Assembly (NCBI RefSeq): GCF_000306235.2
Contig: NZ_AKWZ02000003.1
Span: 248,001-312,000, forward strand
Source of the DNA: Leptospira fainei serovar Hurstbridge str. BUT 6
GTDB taxonomy: Bacteria; Spirochaetota; Leptospiria; Leptospirales; Leptospiraceae
Direction: 5' to 3'
DNA: 64,000 bases
The translations under genes and the position numbers were made by a program. The notes beneath the pieces are model-generated. The model was not told the origin of the DNA. It ran no database searches and saw only the letters and a list, made by a program, of their open reading frames with translations. Below are positions 38,375 through 51,120 of this stretch, in pieces; within the stretch, counting starts at the first letter, position 1; every line of letters starts with the position of its first letter.

Positions 38375-39613
38375 TTATTTATTAGCTTTGAACTCTAATG
38401 TTACAACTCCACGAGTTGCAGATTTTACCGTTAGGTTTTTTGTGGCAAGAAAGGTAAATCCACGATCTTTCTTATAAACTAACTCATCCACAAATAGGGC
38501 GTCCTTACCGGGGTAGGTAACTTCCCATTCCGATCCATTTGAATCGGAAGTCCGAACGTTGATATCCTTTGCTGCGGTAAATTCAGTCAGGTCATCCTTG
38601 AACTTAGTAGATTCATCCGCATTCAATCCGGTGAATTTCAAGATGATCGTATTATTTTCGGTCAGGTTGAACCATTCTTCTTTCAGCTGCTTATTTACTT
38701 TTTTAGCGACACTTTCCGCCCACTGAGCGATCGCTTTCTCGCGGGAAACTTTTTGAGTAATATCCGCTGCCCGGCCGTCTCCAGTTCCGGAATCGACGAT
38801 TTTACCGTCGCCCCAAAGGAGAATTACTTTATAAGCCCCCGTAGCTGCCGTGTTGTATAGAGGACGATCCAAGGATTTTCCGCCGATACTAGTTAAGACG
38901 GGCTGGTCTTCCGTTTCTACATTTCCGATGATCATGACTTCGGCGCCTGAGGCTTGAGCCTGAGCGACAATCGGAGAACCTGCATCCACGTTAGTTGGAT
39001 CGACTTGCGACTTGTTTACAGTTTTTGCAGCGGTCGCGGCATCGACTACTTTGTTCCCTGCTTTCTTCAGGTTTTTAGCGATCTCAGCTTCGGCAATATT
39101 ATTCGGCGTCAAAGGTGGAACAGCTTGTCCTGCTACCGTCGAAGGAATTACGATGATGACTCGCGGATTTCCTACGTCGGCTAACAGAGAATCGACGGCC
39201 GTTGAAATTTTACTTTCTTCGACAGTACACCTAACGGTTAATTTTAAGATCGGTTGAGTGTCGATTTTTCCTTCCGCTTCATCAACGATATCGTATGATT
39301 TTACGAAAGCATCGGTTTTAGAAAGTAGACTCGATCCTAAACTTTCTCCGTCGGAAGCCTGACTTTTATTCGTGATCTGCTCTCCGACGACTTTGCGAAC
39401 CGCATTGATCTTCGCGTCTTTAAGAGCGCGTTGTTTTGCATTCGCTTTGTCTCCGTTATAGATGGGAGCTTCTCCAATTACGGTAATTTGGTCTCCGTTC
39501 TTTTCGTAGTATTCCTTTTTCTTACGACCGGAGGCACTTCCGGTGGCACAGGCGAACGCAAAGGCGAGGACGAGGGTGAGGGCGGAAATCCGCAGGATGG
39601 GCAACTTGGCCAT
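38375..39613 (-). CDS. LipL46-like lipoprotein with FlgT_N-like domain
   Basis: 412 residues with a signal peptide and lipobox FAFAC (Cys22). The segment [20 protein letters not shown] then [18 protein letters not shown] (about 43-80) resembles the N-terminal domain of the flagellar assembly protein FlgT. The C-terminal half has a repeated-strand look with TEN and [14 protein letters not shown] segments. Size and position beside the flaB pair recall the Leptospira lipoprotein LipL46, from memory only. A terminator follows it; it is divergent from the NamZ-like gene. Confidence 0.6.
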   Translation of the reverse strand: MAKLPILRISALTLVLAFAFACATGSASGRKKKEYYEKNGDQITVIGEAPIYNGDKANAKQRALKDAKINAVRKVVGEQITNKSQASDGESLGSSLLSKTDAFVKSYDIVDEAEGKIDTQPILKLTVRCTVEESKISTAVDSLLADVGNPRVIIVIPSTVAGQAVPPLTPNNIAEAEIAKNLKKAGNKVVDAATAAKTVNKSQVDPTNVDAGSPIVAQAQASGAEVMIIGNVETEDQPVLTSIGGKSLDRPLYNTAATGAYKVILLWGDGKIVDSGTGDGRAADITQKVSREKAIAQWAESVAKKVNKQLKEEWFNLTENNTIILKFTGLNADESTKFKDDLTEFTAAKDINVRTSDSNGSEWEVTYPGKDALFVDELVYKKDRGFTFLATKNLTVKSATRGVVTLEFKANK

Positions 39614-39679
39614 ATCGCTTCCTTTTTCTCCTTGAAGAATTGAATTCTGTCTATTTACTGAACAAATAAGGGTTCTTAC

Positions 39680-40942
39680 ATGCGGTTAAAAGAAAGAAAC
39701 AAAAAAATCCTAATATCCGTCATTTTTTTTCTGACAATTTCTCACGACTCCTGCACTGAGGCTTCTCCCCGTCGCCATATTTCAAATTCGAAAATTATTC
39801 CAGCCGAAGTCGCTTTTTACGAAGAGGTTCTTCCTTCTCTTTCCGGTAAAACGGTAATCTTAGTCACTAATCCTTCCGGAATCGGCAGATATCCCGAGAG
39901 AATTCTTCGGGAATTTAAGGAAAAGAAAGTTAAGATCAAACATTTGATCGGCCTCGAGCACGGTTTTTTGGGGTTGGAGGAAGATTTTAGTAAATCTCCC
40001 GTAACAATGGACGAAACCTTTCAACTGCCTATTTATCACATATATAAAGTGAAAAATTCGGAGATTCCCGCCATATTAAAAGGCGCGGATGCGATCGTTT
40101 TCGACGTTCTCGATATGGGAATGAGATGTTATACGTATCTAAGCGTTCTAAAAAGATTGATGGACAATCTGCCGGATCCTCAAACGACGCGATTCGTTCT
40201 CTTAGATCATCCGAATCCCGCGCTATATTTGGGAGCTAAAGGCGAAAATATTCAAAAGAAATTCTTAAACTTTGCGGGCGAGTTTCCTTCTTTGTTTTTT
40301 ACCGGAATGACTATGGGCGAGGCCGCGTCATTCTATAACGGTGAATACCTTTCCGGTAAGATTAAATTGGAAATTATTTCCCCCAAAAATCTAAAGAGAG
40401 GATTCGATTGGGAAAAGGAAGGAATTGCCTGGACCACTCCTTCCCCTAATTTGCCGATGCTGGATTCCGCCCGTAATTATTTAGGGTTGGTGTTACTGGA
40501 AGGAGTCAATGTATCCGTAGGTAGAGGAACTCAGGCGCCGTTCGTATATTTCGGCGCGCCATGGATGTCCGAACCGGATGCTATCGTCAACGAACTGAAC
40601 GATTCGAGTAAGGGCGATTACTACTACCAAAGCGTATTTTTCAAACCTATTTTCGGCCCGTTCAAGGGGGAGATTTGTAGAGGGTTGCGACTCACAGTTG
40701 TGAATAGGAATTACGATCCGATCCAAATGGCGTACATTCTCGTCACAACCCTAAAGAAACACTATAAAGACTTTAGATGGAGACAATATCCGGATAGCAC
40801 TTACAATATCGATTTCCTATGGGGGACGGAACGTTTTCGTCAATCGATAGATTCCAATACGAGCTATGAGGAATTTAAACGCTCTTATTCCGAGGCGGAA
40901 GATTCCGCCAATCGAATTGTTCGAAAATATCGACTGTACTAA
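39680..40942 (+). CDS. NamZ-type exo-beta-N-acetylmuramidase (DUF1343)
   Basis: 420 residues with an N-terminal signal whose Cys (SHDSC, about residue 25) suggests a lipoprotein. DUF1343 hallmarks are [49 protein letters not shown] and [15 protein letters not shown]. In Bacteroidetes this family (GH171, NamZ) trims terminal MurNAc from peptidoglycan fragments. In a spirochete it would serve wall turnover in the periplasm. It starts a plus-strand group with two unknown proteins and an M48 protease. Confidence 0.85.
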   Translation: MRLKERNKKILISVIFFLTISHDSCTEASPRRHISNSKIIPAEVAFYEEVLPSLSGKTVILVTNPSGIGRYPERILREFKEKKVKIKHLIGLEHGFLGLEEDFSKSPVTMDETFQLPIYHIYKVKNSEIPAILKGADAIVFDVLDMGMRCYTYLSVLKRLMDNLPDPQTTRFVLLDHPNPALYLGAKGENIQKKFLNFAGEFPSLFFTGMTMGEAASFYNGEYLSGKIKLEIISPKNLKRGFDWEKEGIAWTTPSPNLPMLDSARNYLGLVLLEGVNVSVGRGTQAPFVYFGAPWMSEPDAIVNELNDSSKGDYYYQSVFFKPIFGPFKGEICRGLRLTVVNRNYDPIQMAYILVTTLKKHYKDFRWRQYPDSTYNIDFLWGTERFRQSIDSNTSYEEFKRSYSEAEDSANRIVRKYRLY

Positions 40943-40978
40943 TTGTTTTTTAAGATCAACCGACAAACAGATAGAAAG

Positions 40979-41566
40979 ATGGGCAAAATTAAGAAAACGA
41001 TACTTGCAGCGACGATTCTATTCTGCTTTCAGCTAAACGCTCAACCGGTCGGGCAGTGGAAGGAATATTCTTTGAAACAGGTGCTGGGACGATTGAAGTT
41101 CTATGCATTTGCTAAGATTGCCCAAAGCGTAAGAAAAGGCGTCTCCTATTCGATCGAGCGGGAAGTCTTCCGATCTCCTTGTCAACAGGACTTTCCGAAA
41201 TTAGCCGATAATTTCGATTGTGCTTTCTTAGAAACCGCTAGGTTAAACGGAGAAACTCAATCTAAGGCGGATCGTTCTCTACCTTCTGCGGGTTTAACGT
41301 CGAACTATGCGCCGATTCCAATCACTGGAATGTGGTACGAAGGTTCGACTCTTGCAGGAAAAGGGTCATTACTCATTCCACGCAATCAATCCACTTCAGG
41401 CGATTTGAAATTATTTTATCTGGCGGATGGAAAACTCAGTCACTACGCGAGCGGAGACATGATCGTGGTTTTTGACTGGAAAGGAAACGAATTGAACACT
41501 ATCCTTGAAGTGAAGGTGGACGATCTGCTTCGTCCTTTAAGCGGGAGAGAATATTTTTTCCAATGA
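40979..41566 (+). CDS. Hypothetical exported protein
   Basis: 195 residues from the ATG at 40979 (preceded by AGAAAG). A signal peptide (MGKIKKTILAATILFCFQLN plus Ala) leads to a mature soluble domain without recognised motif. A TTG at 40943 would place 12 residues before the signal and is less likely. It lies 36 bp after the NamZ-like gene and overlaps the DUF2797 gene by 4 bp (ATGA). Confidence 0.6.
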   Translation: MGKIKKTILAATILFCFQLNAQPVGQWKEYSLKQVLGRLKFYAFAKIAQSVRKGVSYSIEREVFRSPCQQDFPKLADNFDCAFLETARLNGETQSKADRSLPSAGLTSNYAPIPITGMWYEGSTLAGKGSLLIPRNQSTSGDLKLFYLADGKLSHYASGDMIVVFDWKGNELNTILEVKVDDLLRPLSGREYFFQ

Positions 41567-42420
41567 GCCTTTTATCCACAGGCTACCTTCGGATGCTTGA
41601 CCATGAAGGTTTGGATCCGGTGGAATATTTTTGGACGGTTGCGACGTATCCCGGCTCCGAATCCGGGAAGCAAATTCCGGATTTTCCCAAGCCGCAATTT
41701 CGTATAGCAGACTTGCTTGGTAAGGAAGTTACTTTGCAATTTACCGGCCAAATTAGATGCGTTCATTGCGGTAAGAATACTAAAAAAAGCTTCAATCAAG
41801 GAAGTTGTTATTCCTGCTTCCAAACTTTAGCTCAAAATGATCTTTGCATTTTAAGACCGGAGACATGCCACTTTCACTTGGGAACTTGCAGAGAACCTGA
41901 TTGGGGAGAGGAGTATTGCTTTCAGAAGCATACGGTTTATTTGGCGAATACGAGCGGGTTAAAAATAGGAATTACGAAAGAAAATCCTGTTTCTAATCGC
42001 TGGGTCGACCAAGGAGCTCAAGAAGCGATTCCTCTTCTGGAAGTGAAATCACGTCGGGATGCCGGAGTTATAGAAAAGAAATTTTCCTCCATAATCGACG
42101 ATAAAACAAAATGGCAAGTGATGGTGAGCACCGATTCCGTTCAGGAAGATTTATCCGAAAAAAGGAAAGAACTTTTGTCTCAATTGGAATCCTGGGATCT
42201 CGGAGTATATTATGAAGTTCTTTCTCCGAAGTCAAGTACGACGATCCGCTATCCTATTTTGAAGTATCCGACCAAGGCCAAAGCGTTTCAGCCTGAAAAG
42301 GAACAGACGATAAAATCCGACTTATTGGGAATTAAGGGGCAGTATTTACTGTTCGAATCGGAGGTGATCAACCTGCGCGCCTATGCCGGCTACGAAGTTA
42401 ATCTATCCGTCGAATCCTAA
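41563..42420 (+). CDS. DUF2797 zinc-binding protein
   Basis: 285 residues. The zinc-ribbon-like Cys pairs CVHCGKN and CYSCFQ (about 67-88), followed by CHFHLGTCREPDWGEEYCF (the family's C..H.GTC.EP.WGE signature), identify DUF2797. YLANTSGLKIGIT resembles the GIY-YIG-like strand of this group. Molecular function is unknown. Coupled to the preceding gene by an ATGA overlap. Confidence 0.85.
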   Translation: MSLLSTGYLRMLDHEGLDPVEYFWTVATYPGSESGKQIPDFPKPQFRIADLLGKEVTLQFTGQIRCVHCGKNTKKSFNQGSCYSCFQTLAQNDLCILRPETCHFHLGTCREPDWGEEYCFQKHTVYLANTSGLKIGITKENPVSNRWVDQGAQEAIPLLEVKSRRDAGVIEKKFSSIIDDKTKWQVMVSTDSVQEDLSEKRKELLSQLESWDLGVYYEVLSPKSSTTIRYPILKYPTKAKAFQPEKEQTIKSDLLGIKGQYLLFESEVINLRAYAGYEVNLSVES

Positions 42421-42465
42421 TCGACACGAATTCGAGAATCGGTTTCTCTGGAGTAGGTTCCAACT

Positions 42466-43368
42466 ATGAAAATTCGCTCTTCTAAATTTCTACCCGTTTT
42501 TCTGATCGCTTTTTCCCTCAATTCCTGCGGCTGGATCGTTGAGACCACTTTTCCCGTATCCCTCGACGAGTTCCTCGGAAAACAATTTTATGAAGCCGCC
42601 GTTTTGGGACAGGATGGAATGAAGGTTTTGCATAACGAAAAACTTCGTTCCTACGTTCAAGGAATCGCGGATCGAATTTTGAAAGCTAAGGAAATTCAGT
42701 ATAAATCCGAATTTCCTTACAAAGTGACGATTTTGAACGATGATTCGGTTATCAACGCTGTTTGTGCGCCGGGTGGATATATTTTCGTTTATACCGGTCT
42801 ATTGCATTTCGTCAAAGATGAAGCTACTCTTGCGGGAGTACTTGCGCATGAAATTGCACATGCGGAAAAACGGCATTCTATGAAGCAATTATCCTCTAGT
42901 ATCGCCACTTACTTTGCAATCTATTTGGTTCTATCTTATGTGCTGGGGCCGGACTTGGCGCAACATGCTTCCGGGATGGCTTCGTTATCCTCTAACTTGC
43001 TTTCTCTTGCCAATAGTCGCGGTGCGGAGGAGGAAGCGGATGCATTCGGTTTTCAATATATGCGAGCCACTCCTTATTATCCCGGAGCGTCGGCGAATTT
43101 TTTCCGAGATATCAAAGCTTGGAGGCAAAAACATTTGGGTGAAGAGGAAGATACTCTCCCTCTCGGTAAATACCTAAGTACTCATCCGCTTGATGACGAA
43201 CGAATTGCAGACAGCGAAAAGCGTCTCAAGGATGCAGGAATAGGCGCACCTCAACCGGAATCGTTCTTTCGAGAGCGTTACCAGGAAAAAATATCGACGT
43301 TATTAGGAAAAAAGGAAGAAGAAGAGGAGATACCGAAAGCGAAACCCTCGACCGGTAAAAAGCGTTAA
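42466..43368 (+). CDS. M48 family metalloprotease, lipoprotein
   Basis: 300 residues with lipobox SLNSC (Cys21). The M48 zinc motif HEIAHAEKRHS (about 128-138) and the distal Glu in GAEEEADAFGFQYM (about 186-199) are both present. The fold and lipid anchor match the BepA/LoiP-type periplasmic proteases that assist outer-membrane protein quality control. The C-terminal tail is Lys/Glu-rich. It is the last gene of the NamZ group and ends just before tRNA-Pro on the other strand. Confidence 0.88.
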   Translation: MKIRSSKFLPVFLIAFSLNSCGWIVETTFPVSLDEFLGKQFYEAAVLGQDGMKVLHNEKLRSYVQGIADRILKAKEIQYKSEFPYKVTILNDDSVINAVCAPGGYIFVYTGLLHFVKDEATLAGVLAHEIAHAEKRHSMKQLSSSIATYFAIYLVLSYVLGPDLAQHASGMASLSSNLLSLANSRGAEEEADAFGFQYMRATPYYPGASANFFRDIKAWRQKHLGEEEDTLPLGKYLSTHPLDDERIADSEKRLKDAGIGAPQPESFFRERYQEKISTLLGKKEEEEEIPKAKPSTGKKR

Positions 43369-43375
43369 GAGAATG

Positions 43376-43447
<72 letters not shown>

Positions 43448-43493
43448 AATTTGAAACCAGCATCTTCTAAGGAATCGGATTTGCAAGGCAATT

Positions 43494-44378
43494 TTAGGAA
43501 GAAGGTTTCGCTACGATTTTTGCGGTTATCTCGTTCAAGCTACAATAATCCTTCTCGCTCAGTCCAGCGCGAAGACCCTCGTCGTAAATAGCGCCGAGAG
43601 AAGAACATAAAGGTAGAGTGACTCCGGTCCGCTTCGCTAATGCCAAGGCATGATTCACATCTTTCCGCATATTCTTGAGCGAAAAATGCGTTTCGTAGTT
43701 TCGGGCAAAGACGAAAGGAAATTTGAATTCGGCGATTCCCGATTTAGCCGCGGATTGCAATAGGATTTCTTTAAGAATTTCCGGAGAGATTCCTTCCTTC
43801 TTCGCAAGCAGAAATCCCTCCATATAAACCTGGAAAATTCCCGCTTGCACCATATTCAAAGCGATCTTCGCCCTTTGCCCGTCCCCGATCGTTCCGCAAT
43901 AAACGACATTCTTTCCGCATGAATCAAAGAAGAAGGAAATCTCCGATACTTCTTCCGGGCCTTTTGCACCGAGCATAAATAGAATTTGTCCGTCTCTTGC
44001 CGCATTCTTAGAACCCGTCATCGGAGAATCGAAGAAAGACATTCCGCGTTCGGAAAATGCCTTTCCGATTTTTGCCGTTAGTTCCGGCGAAGTCGTTCCG
44101 GTATCCACGACGTATTTACAACGGCTTTCGAGAAGTCCGCGTGAGAAGACGGTTTCTTCAACGACGGAATCTTCCGTAAGGCAAAGAACCGCGAGGGTCG
44201 CCCGGTTCGCAGCCGCTTTCGGATCATTATAGATAGATACATTATCGGATTCTAAATCCCGAATGTTGTCGAGATTCCTCGCGTATAAGCGAAGCGTATA
44301 ACCTTTTGCAGAAAGAGTATTTGCCATGCCTCTTCCCATAATTCCGGTTCCGATGATCGCTATTTCCGGTGCAGACAT
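43494..44378 (-). CDS. NAD(P)-dependent 3-hydroxyisobutyrate dehydrogenase-family oxidoreductase
   Basis: 294 residues of the beta-hydroxyacid dehydrogenase family. The Rossmann motif [13 protein letters not shown] is N-terminal. The substrate-binding segment is [14 protein letters not shown] and the catalytic Lys171 lies in [12 protein letters not shown]. The physiological acid is unknown; succinic semialdehyde/glyoxylate reductase activity is another option for this family. It follows mlaD by 51 bp on the same strand. Confidence 0.85.
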   Translation of the reverse strand: MSAPEIAIIGTGIMGRGMANTLSAKGYTLRLYARNLDNIRDLESDNVSIYNDPKAAANRATLAVLCLTEDSVVEETVFSRGLLESRCKYVVDTGTTSPELTAKIGKAFSERGMSFFDSPMTGSKNAARDGQILFMLGAKGPEEVSEISFFFDSCGKNVVYCGTIGDGQRAKIALNMVQAGIFQVYMEGFLLAKKEGISPEILKEILLQSAAKSGIAEFKFPFVFARNYETHFSLKNMRKDVNHALALAKRTGVTLPLCSSLGAIYDEGLRAGLSEKDYCSLNEITAKIVAKPSS

Positions 44379-44429
44379 TACTAGGCAATTCTCTCGACAA
44401 GAGAAGATTCTGCAAGAAAAAAGAATCGA

Positions 44430-45179
44430 TTAAAAGGAACTAAGAGCGGCGCGAATAAAGCTGGTAACCGGGGCTTGTTCCCGAGTGTCCTCTAAACCTT
44501 CCCGTAACTCTCGTAAGACGATCTGCGCGTCGGTCAAAACGGTATTTATATTCGTATGAAGGTCGTCTCGATTGATCAGCCTGCCGAGCGTTCCGTCGCC
44601 GCTGTTTACTTTCGTAGTGATGTCGGCGACGTTGGAAAATGTTCTGCGGATGTCCCCTCTGTTTTCGGCGATAAGTTCCGATAGGGAAACCAAAGGATCT
44701 TGAAGAACTCTTCCCTTCAGTTGAGCGCCTGTTTTATAGTCCACCGGCTTATACATACTACCGGCCGGAAGTTTTGCTTCAGGTGGAGCCTCCAATGTTC
44801 CCGGGTCGATGGAGATCACACGACCTGACAAAAGGCTTTCGTTTCGGATAGTGATATCATAGTTTTCATAGAGTCGAAGCGGCTCCTTAAGAATGATCGT
44901 CACTTCCACACGGGTCGCAACTCCGATTTCACCGGAAGGTAAGGCGTTTCCTTCTTCGTTAATCTGAATCAAACGAATATTAGATACGTAACCGAAAGGA
45001 ACTCCTTGAACGGTGACTTTGTTTCCTACTTTGATACCTTCCGCGTTTTTAAAATTAATTTTAAGGAATTCTCCTCGTTTTTGAACCGGGCCTCCTTCGG
45101 TCATTACGGTAAAATAACCTACGATGACCAGGGCAACGGAAAAGATGGCGCCTACTAAAAGATAGCGAAATGATTTCAT
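44430..45179 (-). CDS. mlaD: MlaD-type MCE substrate-binding protein
   Basis: 249 residues. One N-terminal transmembrane helix (about 5-25) is followed by an MCE domain ([20 protein letters not shown]) and a long helical tail (about 160-249) as expected for a periplasmic lipid-shuttling hexamer. It works with MlaE and MlaF to move phospholipids between membranes. It lies 70 bp after mlaF. No MlaB or MlaC gene is adjacent. Confidence 0.85.
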   Translation of the reverse strand: MKSFRYLLVGAIFSVALVIVGYFTVMTEGGPVQKRGEFLKINFKNAEGIKVGNKVTVQGVPFGYVSNIRLIQINEEGNALPSGEIGVATRVEVTIILKEPLRLYENYDITIRNESLLSGRVISIDPGTLEAPPEAKLPAGSMYKPVDYKTGAQLKGRVLQDPLVSLSELIAENRGDIRRTFSNVADITTKVNSGDGTLGRLINRDDLHTNINTVLTDAQIVLRELREGLEDTREQAPVTSFIRAALSSF

Positions 45180-45249
45180 TTTCTATTCCGATTCTCCACT
45201 ATTAATATCGACTCTTTTTTCCGAAAATCCGGATCTTTGACCTGAGTTT

Positions 45250-46017
45250 TCACGACTTAGTTTCCAAAATCATCGGTCCCTTTGTCGAGCCGGTTACGAA
45301 CTGTCTGACGAATTCGTTATCGGACGCTTTGACATCGTCGGGAGTTCCTGTATAGAGCACCTGGCCTCCGTAAAAGAATGATATCCTATCCGCGATCATA
45401 TACGCGCTCGACATATCATGAGTTACGACAATTTGAGCCGCCCCGGTTTCTTGTCGGATTCGAATGATTAATTCGTTGATTACATTGGACATGATAGGAT
45501 CTAGTCCGGAGGTCGGTTCGTCGTAGAGTATGATCTCTGGATTAGACGCAATAGCCCGGGCTAATCCAGCGCGTTTTTTCATTCCTCCCGAGATATCATT
45601 GGGATAATTATCCTTTGCGATCGTCATGTCCACTAACCTGAGTTTTTCGGATACGATCCTTTGGATTTCGGTTTCTGAAAATAGTTTATGTTCCCGTAGC
45701 GGTAAGGCGACGTTATCGAAAACGGTCATCCAGTTGATCAAAGCGCCTGACTGAAATAGGACCCCCATTTTTGCGCGGAGGCGTTTTCGTTCCACTTCCG
45801 TAATGCCTGAAATTCTTTCTCCGAAAATTCTGCATTCGCCTGCGTCGGGATCGAGTAAGCCAGTAATATGCTTGAGGGTCACGGACTTGCCAGTGCCGGA
45901 AGGCCCGACGATCACCATCGTTTCTCCCTTCCTTACTTGCAAATTCATGCCTTTTAAGATTTTTCGGGATCCGAAAGCTTTGTGCATATTTACGATTTCT
46001 ATCGCGTAATCCATCAT
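45250..46017 (-). CDS. mlaF: MlaF-type ABC transporter ATP-binding protein
   Basis: 255 residues with a complete nucleotide-binding domain: Walker A GPSGTGKS, signature [14 protein letters not shown] and Walker [13 protein letters not shown], with the switch His in VTHDM. The SGGMKKR form is typical of Mla/Ttg2A lipid transporters. The start ATG-ATG directly follows the mlaE stop with no gap. Confidence 0.93.
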   Translation of the reverse strand: MMDYAIEIVNMHKAFGSRKILKGMNLQVRKGETMVIVGPSGTGKSVTLKHITGLLDPDAGECRIFGERISGITEVERKRLRAKMGVLFQSGALINWMTVFDNVALPLREHKLFSETEIQRIVSEKLRLVDMTIAKDNYPNDISGGMKKRAGLARAIASNPEIILYDEPTSGLDPIMSNVINELIIRIRQETGAAQIVVTHDMSSAYMIADRISFFYGGQVLYTGTPDDVKASDNEFVRQFVTGSTKGPMILETKS

Positions 46018-46797
46018 TTATTGCCTGTAGAAAATCGCCGTAATGACATAGCCGAAAAAAATGACCATTAAGAAAGAGGTAACCACCGATTCTCTCGTTG
46101 CGCGACCGACTCCTATCGCACCGCCGAAAGTCCTAAGTCCGTGTGAACAGGAAATGGAAGCGATAATTAAGCCGAATACGTATCCTTTAAAGAGCCCGGT
46201 ATATAAATCTTTCAGGCCGGGAATGGAGGTGATGCGTTCGTAAACATCTTGAAAATACACGATGTATTCGATCCCTAACTGGAAATGCCCGACAACCGCT
46301 CCTCCGAAAATTCCTAGAATGCTGGAATATACGCAGAGTACCGGTACCATCAGCGAGAACCCCAAGACTCGAGGAAAAACAAGAAATCTAACGGGATCGA
46401 TCGACATCACTTCCAATGCGTCGATTTCTTCCGAAACTTTCATCGTTCCAATTTCGGCAGCCATCGCGGAACCTATCGAAGCCGAAAGGATCAGGGCCGT
46501 CATAAAAGGAGACATTTCTCGCGTGAGAGTAACCGTAAGAAGTAATCCGATCTGCCCTTCGGCTCCAAAATCTTTTAGACCGAGCCCGGTGTTTAGAGTC
46601 AAAAGCATTCCCGTAAAGATAGCAACGACGGAAACGACGAATAAACTTCCAACTCCCGCAATGAACATTTGATCTAGGATTTCCTTTCTTTTATCGTAAG
46701 AGAATCTTAGATTTAAGAAAGTTTCCGCAATTAATAGAATCGTATAGCCCGCAGCGTAGAAAGTCTGATTTGCCTTTGCCTTTAGAATCTCGAACAT
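46018..46797 (-). CDS. mlaE: MlaE-type ABC transporter permease
   Basis: 259 residues with about six membrane helices. The MlaE hallmarks [20 protein letters not shown] and [20 protein letters not shown] are present. It forms the membrane core of the phospholipid transporter with MlaF and MlaD. It starts 4 bp after the aromatic-rich exported protein gene. Confidence 0.92.
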   Translation of the reverse strand: MFEILKAKANQTFYAAGYTILLIAETFLNLRFSYDKRKEILDQMFIAGVGSLFVVSVVAIFTGMLLTLNTGLGLKDFGAEGQIGLLLTVTLTREMSPFMTALILSASIGSAMAAEIGTMKVSEEIDALEVMSIDPVRFLVFPRVLGFSLMVPVLCVYSSILGIFGGAVVGHFQLGIEYIVYFQDVYERITSIPGLKDLYTGLFKGYVFGLIIASISCSHGLRTFGGAIGVGRATRESVVTSFLMVIFFGYVITAIFYRQ

Positions 46798-46801
46798 TCT
46801 T

Positions 46802-48202
46802 TTATATCTTTATCCACCATAGAAGTTGGACGGTTGTTTTTTCCTTATCTTTTTCGACTCCGAAAAATCCGTATAGGAATTGGTAGGACGTTTTCTCGGG
46901 AGTGGAAGAATATTCGACCAAAAAGGGGATGTGCACATGAAATTCGTCCTTAGTCCATCGTTGCGTATAAAGCCTCATTAAGAAGGAAAGACGTTTCTCG
47001 CCGTTCGCCAATTTCTGGAACTCTACGATGGACCAGACCGGATCCCAAATCCTTTCCACAGCTTCCGATTTTAGAGGAAAAAGAGAAAGGAAATTCCACG
47101 TTAAGTTTCCGTCTCTGTCTTCATGCCAACGAAAAATCGGCCACAACTTATAATAATTCTCTTCTCGGCCCCATTGAACGTACGTTCGATTCGTTCTCCA
47201 CCAAAAAGGAATTAGATACGTTTCGGAGGATTTTATATGATACGTGTCGGAACTCAGACGAAAGTAAAGCGGAGTAAAAAATCTTGTCTCTTTATAAGCA
47301 AAACGATAGTAGCCGTAAAACGGAAAAAGAATCAATTTTCGATAATCTTCGTCGTCGTTTCGACCGTATTGAATCAGAAAAAAAAGAACATTCCAATCTA
47401 TTTCTTGGGTTCGTTTATCATATCCGTAACCTAGAAGAGAACCCAAAATAGGAAACCACAAATAAGCTCGAGCCTTCATATTTCCAAAGGCGGAATCCTT
47501 GGATAGATATAAAGGCCAAAACATCCAGTACGAAGCCGGTTCTCGTTTGTCCTGAAACGTCTCCCCCCATTGAAAGAAAGGCCAAAGAATCGAATACCTT
47601 TCATATTTTCCTTTATGCACTTTTCTGGAGAAAAAGGGAAATAGACGGAACTCGCTCCGGACATCGGAACTCCCATAAAGAAAGATCGGCCAAAGAACGG
47701 AATGCGCGTTATACGTCTTGTATTTCCAATTCGTATAAAGGGGGAATAATGTGAAATTTAATTCGGAGTAGGCTAGTTTGTTGCGGAGCCTACCGTAAAA
47801 AGGAAAAAAACCGAAATATGATTCCCGTGCCAAATCCCCTTTACCCCAAATTAGAAGCGGAGAAAGAGTATCCTCATCCCAACCTTGATCGTCGTGAAAA
47901 GTCTCGGTTCCTGTTGCAAAAAAAAGAAAAGACCAGACTTTCCAGTAGTCAGTTTGTTCCGAGTAGAAAATGGGCAATAAAAAAGTTCTATATTGGTAAT
48001 TCGATTTTGTCTCCCTATAATAAGAGAAGAACGGCCTATAGATTTGCTCTTCCTCTCCTAAGCGTTTTTCCTTTTGATAAAGAAACCAAAATTGGCTGTA
48101 CTCGGCCGGGTAAGGAGAAACCGGTTTGATGGGGAATTCAGAAAATAGACTTTCCGTACAAAAGAGGAATAAAAGGATAAGAAGAATTCGTACAAATCTC
48201 AT
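46802..48202 (-). CDS. Aromatic-rich exported protein, possible outer-membrane component
   Basis: 466 residues with a signal peptide (about 1-21). The mature chain is repetitive, with many strands of the type [18 protein letters not shown] and [11 protein letters not shown], very rich in Trp, Tyr and Phe. This looks like a stack or barrel of amphipathic beta hairpins. I recognise no family. It lies only 4 bp before mlaE in the same transcript, so a role as the outer-membrane end of the lipid pathway is possible but inferred. Confidence 0.55.
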   Translation of the reverse strand: MRFVRILLILLFLFCTESLFSEFPIKPVSPYPAEYSQFWFLYQKEKRLGEEEQIYRPFFSYYRETKSNYQYRTFLLPIFYSEQTDYWKVWSFLFFATGTETFHDDQGWDEDTLSPLLIWGKGDLARESYFGFFPFYGRLRNKLAYSELNFTLFPLYTNWKYKTYNAHSVLWPIFLYGSSDVRSEFRLFPFFSRKVHKGKYERYSILWPFFQWGETFQDKREPASYWMFWPLYLSKDSAFGNMKARAYLWFPILGSLLGYGYDKRTQEIDWNVLFFLIQYGRNDDEDYRKLILFPFYGYYRFAYKETRFFTPLYFRLSSDTYHIKSSETYLIPFWWRTNRTYVQWGREENYYKLWPIFRWHEDRDGNLTWNFLSLFPLKSEAVERIWDPVWSIVEFQKLANGEKRLSFLMRLYTQRWTKDEFHVHIPFLVEYSSTPEKTSYQFLYGFFGVEKDKEKTTVQLLWWIKI

Positions 48203-48245
48203 TCTTTAGGTCCGCATCTGAAGTTTGAAGGAAGGAGAGGTCCGT

Positions 48246-49304
48246 TTGTTAAAGGTAGCTGTCTTATACGGAGGAACGTCCACGGAGCATGTGATATCCC
48301 TGAGGACCGGCGCGTTCATATGTAGGACATTGGCGGCCATGGGACATCCGGTCAAACCCATTCTTATTACGAAGGATGCCAAGTGGGTGATCCCTAGTGA
48401 ATATCGGATTCTTTTACCGGAAGGAGTTCCGACGGACGCGCTTTCCTATCAAAAAGAATTCGAACAATTAAACGGGTGCGTTGCCTCCTCCTTTTCAAAC
48501 CTTGATTGTGATATTGCCTTTCTAGGACTGCATGGAACATTAGGGGAAGACGGATCCATCCAAGGATTTTTGACTGTCCTCGGAATCCCTTTTACCGGTT
48601 CGGGTGTGGAGGCTTCCGCTATCGCGATGGATAAAATTCGTGCGAACCGGTTGTTTCAAGTCGCGAATCTCAACGTTGCACCTTTTTGGGAACTGAAGAG
48701 AGAAGAATTCGTAACCGTGCCGACTTTGGTCGAATCGATGGCCTTACAATTCCCGTTATTCCTCAAACCTGTCGAGGGCGGTTCCAGTTATCATACTTAT
48801 CGGATCAACACACTGCAAGAGTTACGCGCGAAGCTATCCGAGTTCTTTGAATACCAGGATCACGCTATTTTACAAAGATTTCTTTCCGGAGTCGAAGTAT
48901 CCTGCGGAGTGTGGGAAAAAATCACAAACGGAAAAAGATCTCCTATCGCTTTGCCTCCGACGGAAATTATTCCCGGGGGAGAATTTTTCGATGTCGAGTC
49001 TAAATACAAACCCGGATTATCTCAAGAAATTACGCCCGCACGTTTATCCGAGTCGATCATTCAAAAAATTCAAAATCAATCGATTCTTGCTCATAAAACG
49101 CTAGGTTGCGAAGGGTATTCCAGAACGGATTTTATCGTCGTGGATGGAGAGCCTTACATCTTGGAAACGAATACGCTTCCGGGAATGACCGAAACTAGTT
49201 TAATACCGCAGCAGGCAAAGGCGGCGGGGATTCCAATCCAGGAAATCTATCGATCGTTGATCGAGCATGCTATGGAGCGAGCGGAAAAAATTCCAGTTCA
49301 ATAG
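48246..49304 (+). CDS. ddl: D-alanine--D-alanine ligase
   Basis: 352 residues from TTG 48246. GGAGAGG lies 5 nt upstream and the protein then begins LKVAVLYGGTSTEHVISL as the family does; the frame opens at a TTG 21 bp earlier. The ATP-grasp elements are visible: FLGLHGTLGEDGSIQGFL, KPVEGGSS, EVSCGVWE and YILETNTLPGMTETSL. It makes the D-Ala-D-Ala dipeptide for peptidoglycan. It is convergent with metW, with a 3-bp gap. Confidence 0.94.
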   Translation: MLKVAVLYGGTSTEHVISLRTGAFICRTLAAMGHPVKPILITKDAKWVIPSEYRILLPEGVPTDALSYQKEFEQLNGCVASSFSNLDCDIAFLGLHGTLGEDGSIQGFLTVLGIPFTGSGVEASAIAMDKIRANRLFQVANLNVAPFWELKREEFVTVPTLVESMALQFPLFLKPVEGGSSYHTYRINTLQELRAKLSEFFEYQDHAILQRFLSGVEVSCGVWEKITNGKRSPIALPPTEIIPGGEFFDVESKYKPGLSQEITPARLSESIIQKIQNQSILAHKTLGCEGYSRTDFIVVDGEPYILETNTLPGMTETSLIPQQAKAAGIPIQEIYRSLIEHAMERAEKIPVQ

Positions 49305-49307
49305 AAC

Positions 49308-49916
<609 letters not shown>

Positions 49917-49919
49917 TTT

Positions 49920-51023
<1,104 letters not shown>

Positions 51024-51120
51024 TCCTTCTTTTCCAAATAGGGAAAGCCACTCTCTAGATTCTTAGACTGGAATCCGGAGAAATGGCTGTTTTAGACGAT
51101 TTTCCTAGAGGAATTAGACG

